Assembly (NCBI RefSeq): GCF_963664135.1
Contig: NZ_OY760905.1
Span: 124,001 to 188,000, forward strand
Origin: an uncultured Acetobacterium sp.
GTDB taxonomy: Bacteria; Bacillota; Clostridia; Eubacteriales; Eubacteriaceae
Length of the DNA stretch: 64,000 bases
Direction of reading: 5' to 3'
Position numbers and translations under genes: made by a program. This document shows positions 1 through 9,714 of the stretch, in pieces; position 1 is the stretch's first letter; every line of letters starts with the position of its first letter. The notes under the pieces were generated by a model. The model was not told the DNA's origin. It saw only the letters and a program-made list of their open reading frames with translations, and made no database searches.

Positions 1-757
1 TGGAAAGTACACAAAGTATGCAGAACCCGGTTTTCACTGGATCATAATCGGGGTGCAAAAAATTTATATTGTAAACGTCACGGAGCAAATGTTTAATGCT
101 GAGCCGCAGGTCATTATTACCAATGATAATCTTAATGCAACCGTTGATGCTCAGATTTATTTTAAGGTCAAGCCTGATGAGGAGAGTGTCAAGAACTCCG
201 TTTACAACGTCAATAATTATAAGGTGCAGATTGTCAACCTTGCCCGGACCACCTTACGTAATATCATCGGGACAATGACATTAAAATCGGCAAATAGTGA
301 ACGAAGTATTATTAATACTGACTTGCTTAAAACATTAAAAGAAGAAACGGACAAATGGGGCATCGATATTGTTCGGGCCGAGTTAAGAGAAATTGATCCG
401 CCTCAGGATGTTCAGGAAACCATGAACAAGGTCGTTAAAGCAGAAAATGAAAAAGTTGCGGCGATCGATTTTGCCACTGCAGCAGAAACGACTGCAGATG
501 GGGTAAAACGTGCGGAAATCAAAAAAGCAGAGGGGATCAAACAAGCCCGAATTCTTGAAGCAGAAGGCGAAGCATTTGCAATCAAATTAGTTAATGAAGC
601 GGCAGAAGAGTATTTTGTTGGGAATGCTCAATTATTAAAGCAATTGCAGACCACCGAAATCGCCTTAAAAAACAATGCTAAAATTGTTGTACCATCAAAT
701 GCCCAACTGATTAATGTAATCGGTGAAATGTCGGGAATTTTACCAATTGAAAAATAA
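1..757 (+). CDS. SPFH/band-7 (stomatin-like) protein, 5'-truncated by the window edge
   Basis: The reading frame is open from base 2 to the stop at 757. The GTG at 53 is internal: the codons before it read a band-7-like stretch (GKYTKYAEPGFHW), so the gene starts outside the window. The visible part has the band-7 beta region, then a long Ala/Glu/Lys-rich helix (about residues 140-185 of the visible protein) typical of SPFH coiled coils, then a short C-terminal tail. Family knowledge: SPFH proteins form oligomeric scaffolds on membranes, usually anchored by an N-terminal hydrophobic segment that would lie upstream of this window. The specific role cannot be told from sequence. A strong terminator follows 6 bp after the stop, so this is the last gene of its transcript. 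Confidence 0.85.
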   Translation, partial: GKYTKYAEPGFHWIIIGVQKIYIVNVTEQMFNAEPQVIITNDNLNATVDAQIYFKVKPDEESVKNSVYNVNNYKVQIVNLARTTLRNIIGTMTLKSANSERSIINTDLLKTLKEETDKWGIDIVRAELREIDPPQDVQETMNKVVKAENEKVAAIDFATAAETTADGVKRAEIKKAEGIKQARILEAEGEAFAIKLVNEAAEEYFVGNAQLLKQLQTTEIALKNNAKIVVPSNAQLINVIGEMSGILPIEK

Positions 758-762
758 TTAAT

Positions 763-810
763 AAACACAAGCACTGATCATAAGATTGGTGCTTGTGTTT
801 ATTGTTTTTT
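763..810 (+). terminator. Rho-independent terminator after the band-7 gene
   Basis: A perfect 12-bp inverted repeat (AAACACAAGCAC / GTGCTTGTGTTT) is followed by ATTGTTTTTT. It sits 6 bp after the stop codon. Confidence 0.85.
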
Positions 811-874
811 GATCATCGAAGAAAGTTTTAGTAGGATAAAATAAATTGCAAATGATTAGCAGGGAGGATTCAGG

Positions 875-911
875 GGTAGATAGTTTAATAATAAACTGAA
901 TTCAGTCTACC
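875..911. other. Dyad in the 5' region of the GGDEF/HD-GYP gene
   Basis: GGTAGA (875-880) and TCTACC (906-911) pair, with a nested AGTTTA/TAAACT stem. It lies between the upstream terminator and the start at 986. It has no T-run, so it is not a terminator; it could be a leader hairpin or operator. I saw no c-di-GMP riboswitch motif here. Confidence 0.35.
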
Positions 912-985
912 ATAAAGAAGTTGGCACAATATAAAATAGACTTAGACCAGTAGCAACTGAACAGAATTTGATTGGGGTGAATAAA

Positions 986-3259
986 ATGGATGTTCAGAAA
1001 AACGACCAGCGTTACAATAAAGAATCTTTTTTTGAAGAACTATTTAGACACAATCAGGAAATCATGCTTCTGATCAATCCGGATTCATTAAAAATCGAAG
1101 ATTGCAATCGCTCCGCCTGTTTGTTTTATGGTTTAACACATGATGAAATGGTCACAAAAAAAATTGGCGATTTTAATTGCTTAAATGAAGAAATGCTCAA
1201 GAAAGAAGTCGAAAGCGCCAAAGAAAGCAAAAGAAATAAGTTTTATTTTAAACATCGATTGTCAAATGGCGAAATCAGAGATGTTGAAGTACACGCAAGT
1301 CCCTTATCACTGGCAGGTGATGATTATTTGTTATCAACTGTGAGAGATATTACTGATGATCAAATGGATAGTCAGGCACTCAGAAAAGAAAATATCCTTT
1401 TGGAAAAACGGGTATCAGAACGAACCTATGAACTGGAAGAGCTCAATAAGCAGCTTGCTACCGCAAAAGCAGAATTGGAACGCGAGCTGGTTTTTGTCAG
1501 AGCTTTGTTTGAGAGCATTCCCGGATATCTTTATGTATATGATGAAAGCGGAAGACTGATTAAATGGAATAAAAAACACGCTGAAATGACGGGGTATTCA
1601 TCAGCCGAATTGGCCCAAATGACCATTGATAAATGGTTTGAAGGGGACGATTTAGTTCGTGTTTTGGCAGCGGTTGACCAGGTTTTTAAAACGGGATATG
1701 GCGAAGTAGAAGCTAATTTAATCAAAAAAAATGGCGAAAAGCTGCTTATTCGTTCAAACGGCGTCGTCATGACGCTTGATGGAAAGAAATATTTTACGGG
1801 TATTGGCCTTGATATTACCGAACAGCGCCAATTGGAAGCGCAACTGGCAAAAGATAGTAAGTTATTGGAAACAACATTAATCTCGGTTGGGGATGGTGTG
1901 ATTTCCTGCGATCAGGAGGGGCGGGTTTTATTTATTAATCGGGTGGCAGAGAATTTGACCGGCTGGACCAAAAAAGAGGCGTTAAATAAACCCATCGAAT
2001 TGGTTTTTAATGTGATTAATGATGGAACCCGTGAAAAGTCCGAGAATATTGTCAAGGATGTGATCAGAAAGAGAGAAATCCGAGAACTAACCAATCAGAC
2101 GCTTTTAATATCGAGGGATGGAATAGAACGCCCGATTGAAGAAAGCGCAGCACCAATTATGGAAGAAAATGGAGCAGTATTGGGTGTTGTGCTGGTGTTT
2201 CGTGATTTTACCGAGAAAAAACAGAAATTAGATCAAATTGCCTATTTAAGCTATCACGATCAGCTTACCGGTCTTTATAATCGTCGCTTTTATGAAGAAG
2301 AGTTAATGCGAATGGATACGCCCAGAAACCTGCCGCTTTCTCTGGTAATGGGAGATGTCAATGGACTAAAACTGGTTAATGACAGTTTTGGTCATGCAAT
2401 GGGGGATGAACTGCTAAAGAAATCGGCAGAAATTATCACTAAAGCCTGTCGTGCCGATGATATTATCGCAAGATTGGGAGGCGATGAATTTGTGATTCTC
2501 CTGCCTAAAACAGATTCGTTAGAAACTGAAGAAGTCATCAAACGGATCGAAACACTGGCCGAAAATGAAACGGTTGGAACCGTCGATGTCTCCATATCGT
2601 TTGGATTTGAGACAAAATACAAAGAAGATGAGGACATTCAGCAGGTATTCAAAAAAGCTGAAGACTATATGTATCGTCGCAAACTGACTGAAAGTCTGGG
2701 AATGCGCAATAAAACGGTCGGAATGGTTATTAATACACTATTTGAAAAAAATCACCGGGAAATGCGGCATTCTCAAAGAGTCAGCAAACTATCAGAAGAA
2801 GTTGCCAACAAACTTGGTTTAAATACGAAAGATACCCAGGATTTGAAAACAGCCGGACTGATGCATGATATTGGAAAGATCGGTATTTCGGATGGGATTC
2901 TCAATAAGCCGGAAATGCTGGATGAGCTGGAATGGAAAGAAATACGGCGACATCCAGAGGTAGGCTATCGGATTTTGAGTTCAGCTAATGAATTTGCTGA
3001 AATAGCGGATCACATTTTGGAACATCACGAGCATTGGGACGGAAGTGGTTACCCGAAAGGGCTAAAAGGTGAGGAAATCTCATTGGAAGCCCGGATCATA
3101 GCCATTGCAGATGCTTATGATGCCATGACAAAAATGAGATTACATATGGATGACCTTACTGTTGAAGAAGCCATCGAAGAGATCAACCGTTGTTCCGGCA
3201 CACAGTTTGATCCGGAAATAGCTCAGATCTTTGTTGACATGATCATCGAAGATGAATAA
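986..3259 (+). CDS. PAS-PAS-PAS-GGDEF-HD-GYP bifunctional c-di-GMP protein
   Basis: A 757-residue soluble signalling protein. Three PAS segments (about 15-135, 165-285, 290-420) are joined by a coiled coil. A GGDEF domain follows with an intact GGDEF at 498-502 and an RxxD inhibitory site five residues before it (RADD). The C-terminal HD-GYP domain has HD at 627-628 and GYP at 688-690. Both c-di-GMP synthesis and hydrolysis therefore look catalytically possible; which dominates is unknown. No membrane segment is visible, so the PAS domains probably sense a cytoplasmic signal. I chose the ATG at 986 because GGGGTGA precedes it at good distance; a TTG at 968 is in frame but has no ribosome site. 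The gene is monocistronic, ending at a bidirectional terminator. Confidence 0.9.
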   Translation: MDVQKNDQRYNKESFFEELFRHNQEIMLLINPDSLKIEDCNRSACLFYGLTHDEMVTKKIGDFNCLNEEMLKKEVESAKESKRNKFYFKHRLSNGEIRDVEVHASPLSLAGDDYLLSTVRDITDDQMDSQALRKENILLEKRVSERTYELEELNKQLATAKAELERELVFVRALFESIPGYLYVYDESGRLIKWNKKHAEMTGYSSAELAQMTIDKWFEGDDLVRVLAAVDQVFKTGYGEVEANLIKKNGEKLLIRSNGVVMTLDGKKYFTGIGLDITEQRQLEAQLAKDSKLLETTLISVGDGVISCDQEGRVLFINRVAENLTGWTKKEALNKPIELVFNVINDGTREKSENIVKDVIRKREIRELTNQTLLISRDGIERPIEESAAPIMEENGAVLGVVLVFRDFTEKKQKLDQIAYLSYHDQLTGLYNRRFYEEELMRMDTPRNLPLSLVMGDVNGLKLVNDSFGHAMGDELLKKSAEIITKACRADDIIARLGGDEFVILLPKTDSLETEEVIKRIETLAENETVGTVDVSISFGFETKYKEDEDIQQVFKKAEDYMYRRKLTESLGMRNKTVGMVINTLFEKNHREMRHSQRVSKLSEEVANKLGLNTKDTQDLKTAGLMHDIGKIGISDGILNKPEMLDELEWKEIRRHPEVGYRILSSANEFAEIADHILEHHEHWDGSGYPKGLKGEEISLEARIIAIADAYDAMTKMRLHMDDLTVEEAIEEINRCSGTQFDPEIAQIFVDMIIEDE

Positions 3260-3276
3260 TAAATCCGTAACAAAGC

Positions 3277-3320
3277 AAAACCAGCCAATCTATTTTGGGA
3301 TTGGCTGGTTTTTGTTAATT
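3277..3320. terminator. Bidirectional terminator between convergent genes
   Basis: Inverted repeat AAAACCAGCCAATC / GATTGGCTGGTTTT with T-rich tracts on both sides. It separates the GGDEF/HD-GYP gene from the oppositely oriented YczE-like gene. Confidence 0.85.
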
Positions 3321-3968
3321 TTTTTTAAGATTGCGCAGGTTTTGAATCATCACCCCAAAGGTTTCATGATTAACCTGGGTTGGATCAAACTTCAAAAGTC
3401 GAAAGGTAATCTGAACGCAAAAGCCAATTGCAAAAGCGGAGATAACCGTCCCTAAACCAACCATCCCACCCAGAAACCAGCCGATAATCACCACACTGAC
3501 TTCCAAAATCCCTCGGCAGAGGCCAACCGGTAGATTAGTCTTACGCGTGATGGCCACCATCAGACTGTCCCGTGGTCCAGCTCCAAAAGCAGAAGAAATA
3601 TAAAAATATGTTCCCAAAGAAATAATAAAGAGACCCAGAATAAGAACCAGCGTCCCAATCCAAAAGTTCTGGTAGATCGGGATAAAATCCAGATAAAGAA
3701 TTAAATCCATGAATAGACCAATCATAAACATATTAAAAATTGTGCCGATGCCAATTTTTTCACCAAATAGGCAAACGATGATGACAATGATGGCTCCAAC
3801 AGCGGTGTTAACAAGACCGATGCTAACCCCAAGCGTTTGACTGATTCCGCTATGAAGCACCTCCCAGGGAGCATAGCCCACATTTGCCCGCATGGTGACA
3901 ATAATTCCCAGACCGTAAAGAAAGAGTCCAAAATTCAGTTTGAGAAATCGTAAAATATATCCAGTCAT
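3315..3968 (-). CDS. YczE/YitT-type integral membrane protein (COG2364-like)
   Basis: 217 residues, almost entirely hydrophobic, with about five to six membrane segments. The pattern (short cytoplasmic start, GLGIIVTMRANVGYAPWEVL, FGAGPRDSLM loop) matches the YczE/YyaS/YitT membrane family. No molecular function is established for most members, and I do not infer one. A strong ribosome site (AAGGAGGG) lies 6 nt before the ATG. The gene is alone on its strand and converges on the GGDEF/HD-GYP gene through a shared terminator. Confidence 0.75.
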   Translation of the reverse strand: MTGYILRFLKLNFGLFLYGLGIIVTMRANVGYAPWEVLHSGISQTLGVSIGLVNTAVGAIIVIIVCLFGEKIGIGTIFNMFMIGLFMDLILYLDFIPIYQNFWIGTLVLILGLFIISLGTYFYISSAFGAGPRDSLMVAITRKTNLPVGLCRGILEVSVVIIGWFLGGMVGLGTVISAFAIGFCVQITFRLLKFDPTQVNHETFGVMIQNLRNLKKN

Positions 3969-4069
3969 AATGCCCTCCTTAATGAATAATGTTCCCAGTA
4001 TAACATAGAATTAAATTGGGATAAAGCGAGAATATTCATAATGATTACTTTATACAATTGATGATTTTA

Positions 4070-4098
4070 TGTTTCACTGCTTTAAAATGTGGTATACT
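4070..4098 (+). promoter_or_regulatory. Candidate sigma-A promoter for the flavoprotein gene
   Basis: TGTTTC, 17-bp spacer, TATACT, about 50 bp upstream of the ATG at 4148. The -10 is good and the -35 weak. Confidence 0.4.
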
Positions 4099-4147
4099 TA
4101 AAGCATTAAACGAGAACAAATGGAGCATCGCGCTCTGGGAGGTTAAG

Positions 4148-4783
4148 ATGAAAATATTAGGCATTAATGGCAGTCCCCATGGAGAAGGCAATACGTATAG
4201 TGCCCTGAGTATTGCTGGAGAGATTTTTGCCCAGGAAAGCATTGATTTTGAAATTTTCAATGTGGGGATGAAAGCAGTACAGGGGTGTACGGGTTGTAAC
4301 GCCTGCGGCAAAACTAAAAACGAGCAATGTATCTTTACCAAAGATGTGGTCAATGAAGGGATTCAAAAGATAAAGGAAGCGGATGGTGTCATTTTTGCAA
4401 GTCCCGTTCACTTTTCTGGAATCGGTGGAAATATGAAATCATTTCTGGATCGGGCATTTTATGTGGCCGGAGCCAATGGCGGATTATTTCGGCACAAAGT
4501 CGCTGCGGCGCTGGTTGCGGTTCGCCGTTCAGGTGGCGTTACCACCATTGATCAACTGAATCATTACATTACCTATTCAGAAATGGTAATGGCAACCGGT
4601 AATTATTGGAATGTTATCCATGGTCGCACCGCAGGTGAAGCCACCCAGGATACGGAAGGGGCTCAGACAATTGAGGTCACTGCCGCGAATATGGTTTGGC
4701 TTATGCGTCTCATTGAAAATGGTAAGGGAGTAGTGGCCGAACCGAATCCATTTAAGAAAGTCTATATGCATTTTGTGCGATAG
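4148..4783 (+). CDS. NADPH-dependent FMN reductase / iron-sulfur flavoprotein-like
   Basis: 211 residues with a flavodoxin-like FMN-binding start (GINGSPHGEGNT, residues 5-16) and the phosphate-binding SPVHFSGIGGNMKSFLDR region near 90-105. A compact cysteine cluster CX2CX2CX7C occurs at Cys47, Cys50, Cys53 and Cys61. That spacing fits the CX2CX2CX4-7C motif of archaeal/clostridial iron-sulfur flavoproteins (Isf), which bind a [4Fe-4S] cluster beside FMN. It is therefore probably a small electron-transfer or detoxifying reductase; the substrate is unknown. Start choice: GGGAGG lies 8 nt before this ATG, and the in-frame upstream ATG at 4058 precedes the promoter. The gene stands alone. Confidence 0.8.
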   Translation: MKILGINGSPHGEGNTYSALSIAGEIFAQESIDFEIFNVGMKAVQGCTGCNACGKTKNEQCIFTKDVVNEGIQKIKEADGVIFASPVHFSGIGGNMKSFLDRAFYVAGANGGLFRHKVAAALVAVRRSGGVTTIDQLNHYITYSEMVMATGNYWNVIHGRTAGEATQDTEGAQTIEVTAANMVWLMRLIENGKGVVAEPNPFKKVYMHFVR

Positions 4784-4802
4784 TTCTCAAGAATATCTAT
4801 TT

Positions 4803-4845
4803 TAAGCAATAAAAAAACACGTTTAACGTGTTTTTTTATTGCTTA
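4803..4845. terminator. Bidirectional terminator between convergent genes
   Basis: A near-perfect palindrome TAAGCAATAAAAAAACACG ... CGTGTTTTTTTATTGCTTA with a 5-base loop and T-runs on both strands. The TAA stop of the minus-strand DUF4097 gene lies inside its right arm. Confidence 0.85.
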
Positions 4846-5688
4846 TTTAAATGTCATATTAACAGGTCCGACACCGCCATCGATATCGATGCGGTTGGGT
4901 GCTGACTTAGAACCAGTCCCATTTTCTGGTATCCCCTGACCATTGACGGTAATCGAACCGACACCCTGGTCTGCGGTAATGAAATAATCATCAATGTTTC
5001 CGTTAATATCCAGACTGGTTTGACCAACACCGCACTTTATTTCCAGGTCACCGGTCATGATGCCCTTGATGTTGATGAGGCCAACCCCACCCTTGATCTC
5101 AAAATCATTTAATGAAACATCTGAAAAATCAACGGCACCGGCGCCACCTTTGAGTTGACCGGAATTCGCATTAAGTTGATAGGCTGATATTTCACCGGCT
5201 CCTTGTTTGATGATCAGTTCATCGGTACTGATTTGCGATAGTTCACCATGACCAGCGCCAAGTTCCAAGTCCAGTTTTTTGAGTTGGGTATTTTTAGGAA
5301 TGGTAACGACCAATGTTGGCACCTGATCCGGGCCAAAGAAATTTGATAGAAAGTTGTTGTTTTGTTTATCTTCGATAATAAGTTTGCCATTTTCAAGTTT
5401 AGCGGTAAGATTTGAAGAGATGTTTGAGCCTTCAACTTGAAAAACATCCCCGGATTGAAGGGTCACACTCCCGACATTAAAATTAATATAAACAGACTCC
5501 AAATCGCCTGAATACTTTTGACTAAAAGTATCGTTGCTCTGATTAACAATCCGAACTTCATTTTCAATGAGACCGAAACCTTTCATAATTGCCAGGCCGC
5601 CATTGACAATCGTTGAAATAATACCTAAAGCCAATACCAGACCAAAGGCGATAGCAATGTATTTAATCCAACTCTGATTCGCATTCAT
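4843..5688 (-). CDS. Membrane-anchored DUF4097-type beta-repeat protein
   Basis: 281 residues: a short cytoplasmic start, one membrane segment (about 11-33), then an extracytoplasmic right-handed beta-repeat domain. The regular 20-residue steps (LELGAGHGELSQ, IKQGAGEISAY, LKGGAGAVDFS, IKGGVGLINIK, IKCGVGQTSLD) are typical of DUF4097. Such proteins often accompany envelope-stress genes; their ligand is unknown. Its ATG overlaps the stop of the upstream LiaF-like gene by four bases (ATGA), so the two are translationally coupled. The stop codon lies within the terminator hairpin. Confidence 0.8.
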   Translation of the reverse strand: MNANQSWIKYIAIAFGLVLALGIISTIVNGGLAIMKGFGLIENEVRIVNQSNDTFSQKYSGDLESVYINFNVGSVTLQSGDVFQVEGSNISSNLTAKLENGKLIIEDKQNNNFLSNFFGPDQVPTLVVTIPKNTQLKKLDLELGAGHGELSQISTDELIIKQGAGEISAYQLNANSGQLKGGAGAVDFSDVSLNDFEIKGGVGLINIKGIMTGDLEIKCGVGQTSLDINGNIDDYFITADQGVGSITVNGQGIPENGTGSKSAPNRIDIDGGVGPVNMTFK

Positions 5689-6362
5689 TTAACTTCAGTG
5701 CCTCCAAAAATATTAGTGCTGTTGATGTAAATCGTTGGTGGATTTTCGCCAAGTGGTTTATTGGCCTTGTTCGATGCACCCCCAAAGATCGGCGTTGTGG
5801 TCATTTCTACCCGGACATTACTGGGAACCATCATATCAATGCCGCCAAACACAGCGGTAGCTGAAACATAGACATCTTCATCGATGATCGCCTGTCTTAA
5901 ATCCAATGAGACACTGCCAAAAACAGCGGTTAAGTTTGCGCCTTTGAACGCTTCACCCGGGAAACTCAAATCCTGTCCGCCAAACACTGCTGAATACTCC
6001 GGGAGACCATCTTTGCTGATGCCTTGAATCAGTTTGGCATTTTTACTGAGACGATCCTTAAACATAATACTTAAACCAATAGCAATGATGATGATGGGAA
6101 AAATTAAGTCGCCCAAAAGCTGGCCGTTAAAAATGCCTTGCGCTGAAACGAATAACAAAACCCCAATTCCCAAGCCGATGGTATTCCAAAGCTGCACGCC
6201 ATTCTGAACCATACTGATGGCGCAGGGAACAATGATAAACAAGGTCCACCAACCGGCAAAAAACAGTTCAAAATTCCACAGCCCGAAGACATTCCCAGCA
6301 AATCCAAGACCAATGGCTACTAATAAAAGACCCCATAACAGGTTACCAACTCGACTTCTCAT
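5685..6362 (-). CDS. LiaF-like membrane protein (cell-wall stress response type)
   Basis: 225 residues. Four membrane helices (about 10-100) are followed by a soluble C-terminal domain with repeated AVFGG / AVFGS / PIFGG / NIFGG turns. This matches the LiaF C-terminal (YvqF, former DUF2154) domain. In Bacillus, LiaF inhibits the LiaS kinase; no liaRS-like pair is adjacent here, so a partner must be elsewhere or the role differs. I chose the ATG at 6362: AAGGAG lies 8 nt upstream and falls inside the longer TTG-started reading (6380). First gene of a two-gene operon with the DUF4097 protein. Confidence 0.75.
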   Translation of the reverse strand: MRSRVGNLLWGLLLVAIGLGFAGNVFGLWNFELFFAGWWTLFIIVPCAISMVQNGVQLWNTIGLGIGVLLFVSAQGIFNGQLLGDLIFPIIIIAIGLSIMFKDRLSKNAKLIQGISKDGLPEYSAVFGGQDLSFPGEAFKGANLTAVFGSVSLDLRQAIIDEDVYVSATAVFGGIDMMVPSNVRVEMTTTPIFGGASNKANKPLGENPPTIYINSTNIFGGTEVK

Positions 6363-6486
6363 TTTTTTCTCCTTTTTCAAATCAATTTCTTAGTTTTTTT
6401 AATTATACCACGCTTGCGGAAAAAATTAAATTCTTCCAGAGATAATTCGCAAAATTAAAATTACTACCGCAAATCATTCATAATAA

Positions 6487-6515
6487 TTGACTAAATCCAA
6501 TAAGGTGGGTAAAAT
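6487..6515 (+). promoter_or_regulatory. Predicted sigma-A promoter
   Basis: TTGACT, 17-bp spacer, TAAAAT. It lies in the divergent gap between the LiaF-like gene and the hypothetical gene at 6641 and would give a leader of about 120 nt. Confidence 0.6.
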
Positions 6516-6640
6516 GATAGAAAGAATGACCTCAAAAGTAGAAATGATTAAGAATGATCGCTTTAAAGCAAAATGGATATGGTAAAATTTAGAGTATCCT
6601 TTCTGGAGAGGAATACTCAATTCATAAATGGAGGATTTAC

Positions 6641-7045
6641 ATGGGATTAGAAAGTGTTTTTTATAAATGTGAAAAGGGTGTGGATCTCAAACAACTACGT
6701 TTAAAACCCTGGGCAGTCGCTTCAGAAGTAATGGGGCGCTTAAAAAAAACAAATCAGGTTCACCGATGGTTTTTAGAGAATATCCAAAATGGGGTGGACG
6801 ATGGCCGCTTTTATATTGTGGAGGAATATCAGTTTAAAAAACTATACAAGTTGTGTACCACGGTAGACAATGCACCGGAACGTGCCGAAGAATTATTGCC
6901 AACACTTAAAGGATATGATATTGGCAGCGCAAAATATGATGAATCATATTTTGATAGCTTAAAAAAAGCACTCATTATTCTCGGGCATATCAACAATATC
7001 TTTGACTTTGAAAAAAATGAGTTGGTTTATAGTAGTTCCCATTGA
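6641..7045 (+). CDS. Phage-type hypothetical protein (KANQIHxWF family)
   Basis: 134 residues, soluble and unannotated by function. The core (KKTNQVHRWFLENIQNGVDD, then YIVEE, LYKLC, AEELLPT, YDESYFDSLKKAL) resembles a widespread hypothetical family found in phage genomes and scattered bacteria. Here it is not surrounded by other phage genes, so it may be a domesticated or stray copy. GGAGG lies 7 nt upstream of the ATG. It is monocistronic with its own predicted promoter. No catalytic motif is evident and I assign no function. Confidence 0.7.
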   Translation: MGLESVFYKCEKGVDLKQLRLKPWAVASEVMGRLKKTNQVHRWFLENIQNGVDDGRFYIVEEYQFKKLYKLCTTVDNAPERAEELLPTLKGYDIGSAKYDESYFDSLKKALIILGHINNIFDFEKNELVYSSSH

Positions 7046-7177
7046 TTATAAGTCGTTCACACAAAATGAGATGGCAAAAATTTCAAACAAAATTCTGAAA
7101 AATGTTCGAGCTAACTTGCTTATATAGTGGAATTTAATTGAATTTACGAAAAACTTCGATTATAATTTAAATATGAC

Positions 7178-7204
7178 TAAACTATAGTTTGTAAATGTCG
7201 ATAT
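7178..7204 (+). promoter_or_regulatory. Sigma-28 (SigD/FliA)-type promoter for the first chemoreceptor
   Basis: TAAA at 7178-7181, a 15-bp spacer, then GTCGATAT at 7197-7204. The known consensus is TAAA-N15-GCCGATAT, so one base differs. It lies 122 bp upstream of the chemoreceptor start, as expected for a motility-regulon gene. Confidence 0.65.
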
Positions 7205-7325
7205 AGATGAGAGCAAAGCACTGAAAATATAATTAATATGTAGGGGAAGTGATTGCGAAAGAAGCGACAGTTAATAGCTGATGTATTTTATGAATTATAT
7301 AATATAATTTTCGAGGAGGAATAGA

Positions 7326-9662
7326 ATGAAGAATGAAAAAAGCTTGTTATCAAAAATCCTGATTACGGTAATCTTACCGGTTGTCTTGATTTTTTTCGTA
7401 ACAGTTGGTATTTCGATGGTTGTTGTCGGTCAGAATTTTGACGGGTTTGGGGATATTCAAAGCAGCATGATAATGATTTATGTAATCGGTTTAGCTGTTA
7501 TGGTTGGTGCGATCATTTTAGCAATGAGGGACACATCGAATAAAATAACCGATTTAGCAAAAGCTGCAAATCGATTGGTCGATGGCGATGTTGAGACAGG
7601 ATTCAAAGCAGCCAAGCCGGAAGATCAACTGGGAGCAGTTGAATATGCATTGGCAAGCATTGGAGAAACCATTAGAGCCCATGCGGATGCTGCCAAAAAA
7701 ATGGCTGATGGAGACCTATCGGTAGAAATCTTACCATCATCAGAAAATGATCTGATTGGTAACAATTTGCTGGCGATTCAGAAATCAGTTGGGAAAATAC
7801 TTGACTACATGACTAAAACCTCTGATCTGATGGAAAAAGAAGATTATGTCGTAAAAAATCTGGTGAATGAACTGACCGGAGACTATAAAAAGGCGGCTGA
7901 ACAGGTCAACCAGGCTTTTGAGACGGTTGTCACTGACAGAGATTATTATTTAGCAATATTAGATGCAATACCTTATCGCATTACCACCTCGGATAATGAT
8001 ATGAAGATGGTCTTTGTCAACAAAGTGCTTGAAGATCTGATGAAATTAACTGGTACAGCCGAAAAACGTGAAGATATTCGTGGTGTGGATTGTCATTCGT
8101 GTAATTTGGAAATGTGCAATACTGCGAACTGTGGTGTCCGAATGTTAGAAGCTGGTGGAGACCAGGTGAATGAGTTTGGATATGCAGAATATCGTTTCGA
8201 ATTTATGGACCGCTATTACCGAATGGACACGATGAAGCTGATCAATAAAAAAGGTGAAACGATTGGCCATGTCGAGATATCTCATGATACAACCCCGATC
8301 ATGAGTGTGAATAATTATCGAAGTGAAGCAGTAGCGCGACTGGCTGTTAACTTGCATCAACTTTCGGCAGGTAATCTTGAGCTTGATTTACATGTCGATG
8401 AACCGAATCAGTATACAAACGAAGTTTATCAACAATTTAAAGCGATTGGAGATAATTTAGTCGAGGTAAAAGAGACGATCGGAAATCTTGTTGATGATGC
8501 AAGTATGTTGACAGATGCCGCGATTGCAGGCCAACTGGAAACCCGTGCAGATGAATCCAAATTTAGCGGATCATGGCAGGAAGTGATCAGCGGAATGAAT
8601 GGGATACTCGGCGAAATTGCCAAACCACTTGATGAAGCAGTTAACGTTATGAATGAAATGACTCAAGGTAATTTATCTTCACGAGTCGCTGGTTCATACA
8701 AAGGTCGTTTTGAAGAACTAAAAGATTCTGTTAACACGATGGGAAGTCGATTCAGCGCAGTCGTGACAGAAATTTCTGCGGTGACAACTGAAATCGGTAA
8801 TGGCAATCTCAATATCGAAGAAATTCGAGCTTATCGAGGCGATTTTAATGCGATCTCAAATTCACTCAATACGATCATTTCAACGCTAAACTCATTATTG
8901 GGAGATATCAATAATGCCGCCGAACAGGTTAATGCTGGTGCCAATCAGGTATCAGACAGCAGTCAGGGGCTGGCACAGGGTTCAACCGAACAGGCAAGTT
9001 CGATTCAGGAACTAACTGCATCAATTACAGAAATAGCAGACCAAACCAAAAACAATGCGGTTAATGCAAACAAAGCCCGAGAACTGGCGACTGATGTAAT
9101 GGGCAATGCTGAAAAAGGTAATGCTCAAATGACCGAAATGCAGCGTTCGATGGTAGAAATCAATAAATCATCTGAAGATATCTCTAAGATCATCAAAGTG
9201 ATTGATGATATTGCTTTCCAGACCAATATTTTGGCCCTTAACGCTGCGGTTGAAGCGGCTCGGGCCGGACAACACGGCAAAGGGTTTGCTGTCGTAGCTG
9301 AGGAAGTCAGAACCTTAGCAGCAAGAAGTGCTGATGCTGCCAAAGAGACAACGGGCCTTATCGAAGGATCCATTAGCAAGGTTCAAGAAGGTACCAAGAT
9401 TGCTGATGAAACAGCGGGAGCTTTGGATGAAATCGTCGGTGGCATCGCCAAGGTTAATGATTTAATCACGAATATTGCAACCGCTTCAAATGAACAGGCA
9501 ACCGGAATCGCGCAAATTAATATGGGCGTTGAGCAGGTGGCTCAAGTTGTTCAGCAAAACTCCGCAACAGCCGAACAAAGCGCAGCAGCAAGTGAAGAAT
9601 TATCAGGCCAGTCAGTCATGTTAAAACAGATGATTGACCAATTTCAACTTAAAAATGGTTAA
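7326..9662 (+). CDS. Methyl-accepting chemotaxis protein with cytoplasmic Cys-rich PAS domain (paralog 1)
   Basis: 778 residues. Two closely spaced membrane helices (about 8-35 and 43-66) leave almost no extracytoplasmic domain, so sensing is probably cytoplasmic. After HAMP-like segments (70-170) comes a PAS domain (about 205-335) holding four cysteines at 256, 259, 264 and 269. A second HAMP-like region (340-520) leads to the MCP signalling coiled coil (about 530-778) with the conserved hairpin tip ([20 protein letters not shown]). The cysteines could bind a metal or Fe-S centre or act as a redox switch; that is inference. AGGAGG precedes the ATG. A sigma-28-type promoter lies upstream, and the closest relative is the next gene. 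Confidence 0.92.
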   Translation: MKNEKSLLSKILITVILPVVLIFFVTVGISMVVVGQNFDGFGDIQSSMIMIYVIGLAVMVGAIILAMRDTSNKITDLAKAANRLVDGDVETGFKAAKPEDQLGAVEYALASIGETIRAHADAAKKMADGDLSVEILPSSENDLIGNNLLAIQKSVGKILDYMTKTSDLMEKEDYVVKNLVNELTGDYKKAAEQVNQAFETVVTDRDYYLAILDAIPYRITTSDNDMKMVFVNKVLEDLMKLTGTAEKREDIRGVDCHSCNLEMCNTANCGVRMLEAGGDQVNEFGYAEYRFEFMDRYYRMDTMKLINKKGETIGHVEISHDTTPIMSVNNYRSEAVARLAVNLHQLSAGNLELDLHVDEPNQYTNEVYQQFKAIGDNLVEVKETIGNLVDDASMLTDAAIAGQLETRADESKFSGSWQEVISGMNGILGEIAKPLDEAVNVMNEMTQGNLSSRVAGSYKGRFEELKDSVNTMGSRFSAVVTEISAVTTEIGNGNLNIEEIRAYRGDFNAISNSLNTIISTLNSLLGDINNAAEQVNAGANQVSDSSQGLAQGSTEQASSIQELTASITEIADQTKNNAVNANKARELATDVMGNAEKGNAQMTEMQRSMVEINKSSEDISKIIKVIDDIAFQTNILALNAAVEAARAGQHGKGFAVVAEEVRTLAARSADAAKETTGLIEGSISKVQEGTKIADETAGALDEIVGGIAKVNDLITNIATASNEQATGIAQINMGVEQVAQVVQQNSATAEQSAAASEELSGQSVMLKQMIDQFQLKNG

Positions 9663-9714
9663 TATTTGTTAGTAAAGTAGTTTAACAAATTTAAATTAAA
9701 AAATTGTTATTCAG

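Noticed and set aside
922-940. Sigma-54-like -24/-12 sequence TTGGCAC-AATAT-AAAAT before the GGDEF/HD-GYP gene
   Set aside because: The essential GC of the -12 element is missing and no enhancer-binding site is evident.
6514-6585. A 23-codon ORF with an AAGGTGGG ribosome-site-like sequence upstream of the hypothetical gene at 6641
   Set aside because: Its ATG overlaps the -10 box of the predicted promoter (6510-6515), so it could not be translated from that transcript.
6641-7045. Prophage remnant
   Set aside because: Only this one phage-type hypothetical is present; no integrase, structural or lysis genes flank it.
7046-7325. Possible c-di-GMP riboswitch before the chemoreceptors or GGDEF/HD-GYP genes
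   Set aside because: None of the conserved GEMM segments could be found in 811-985, 7046-7325 or 9663-10043.
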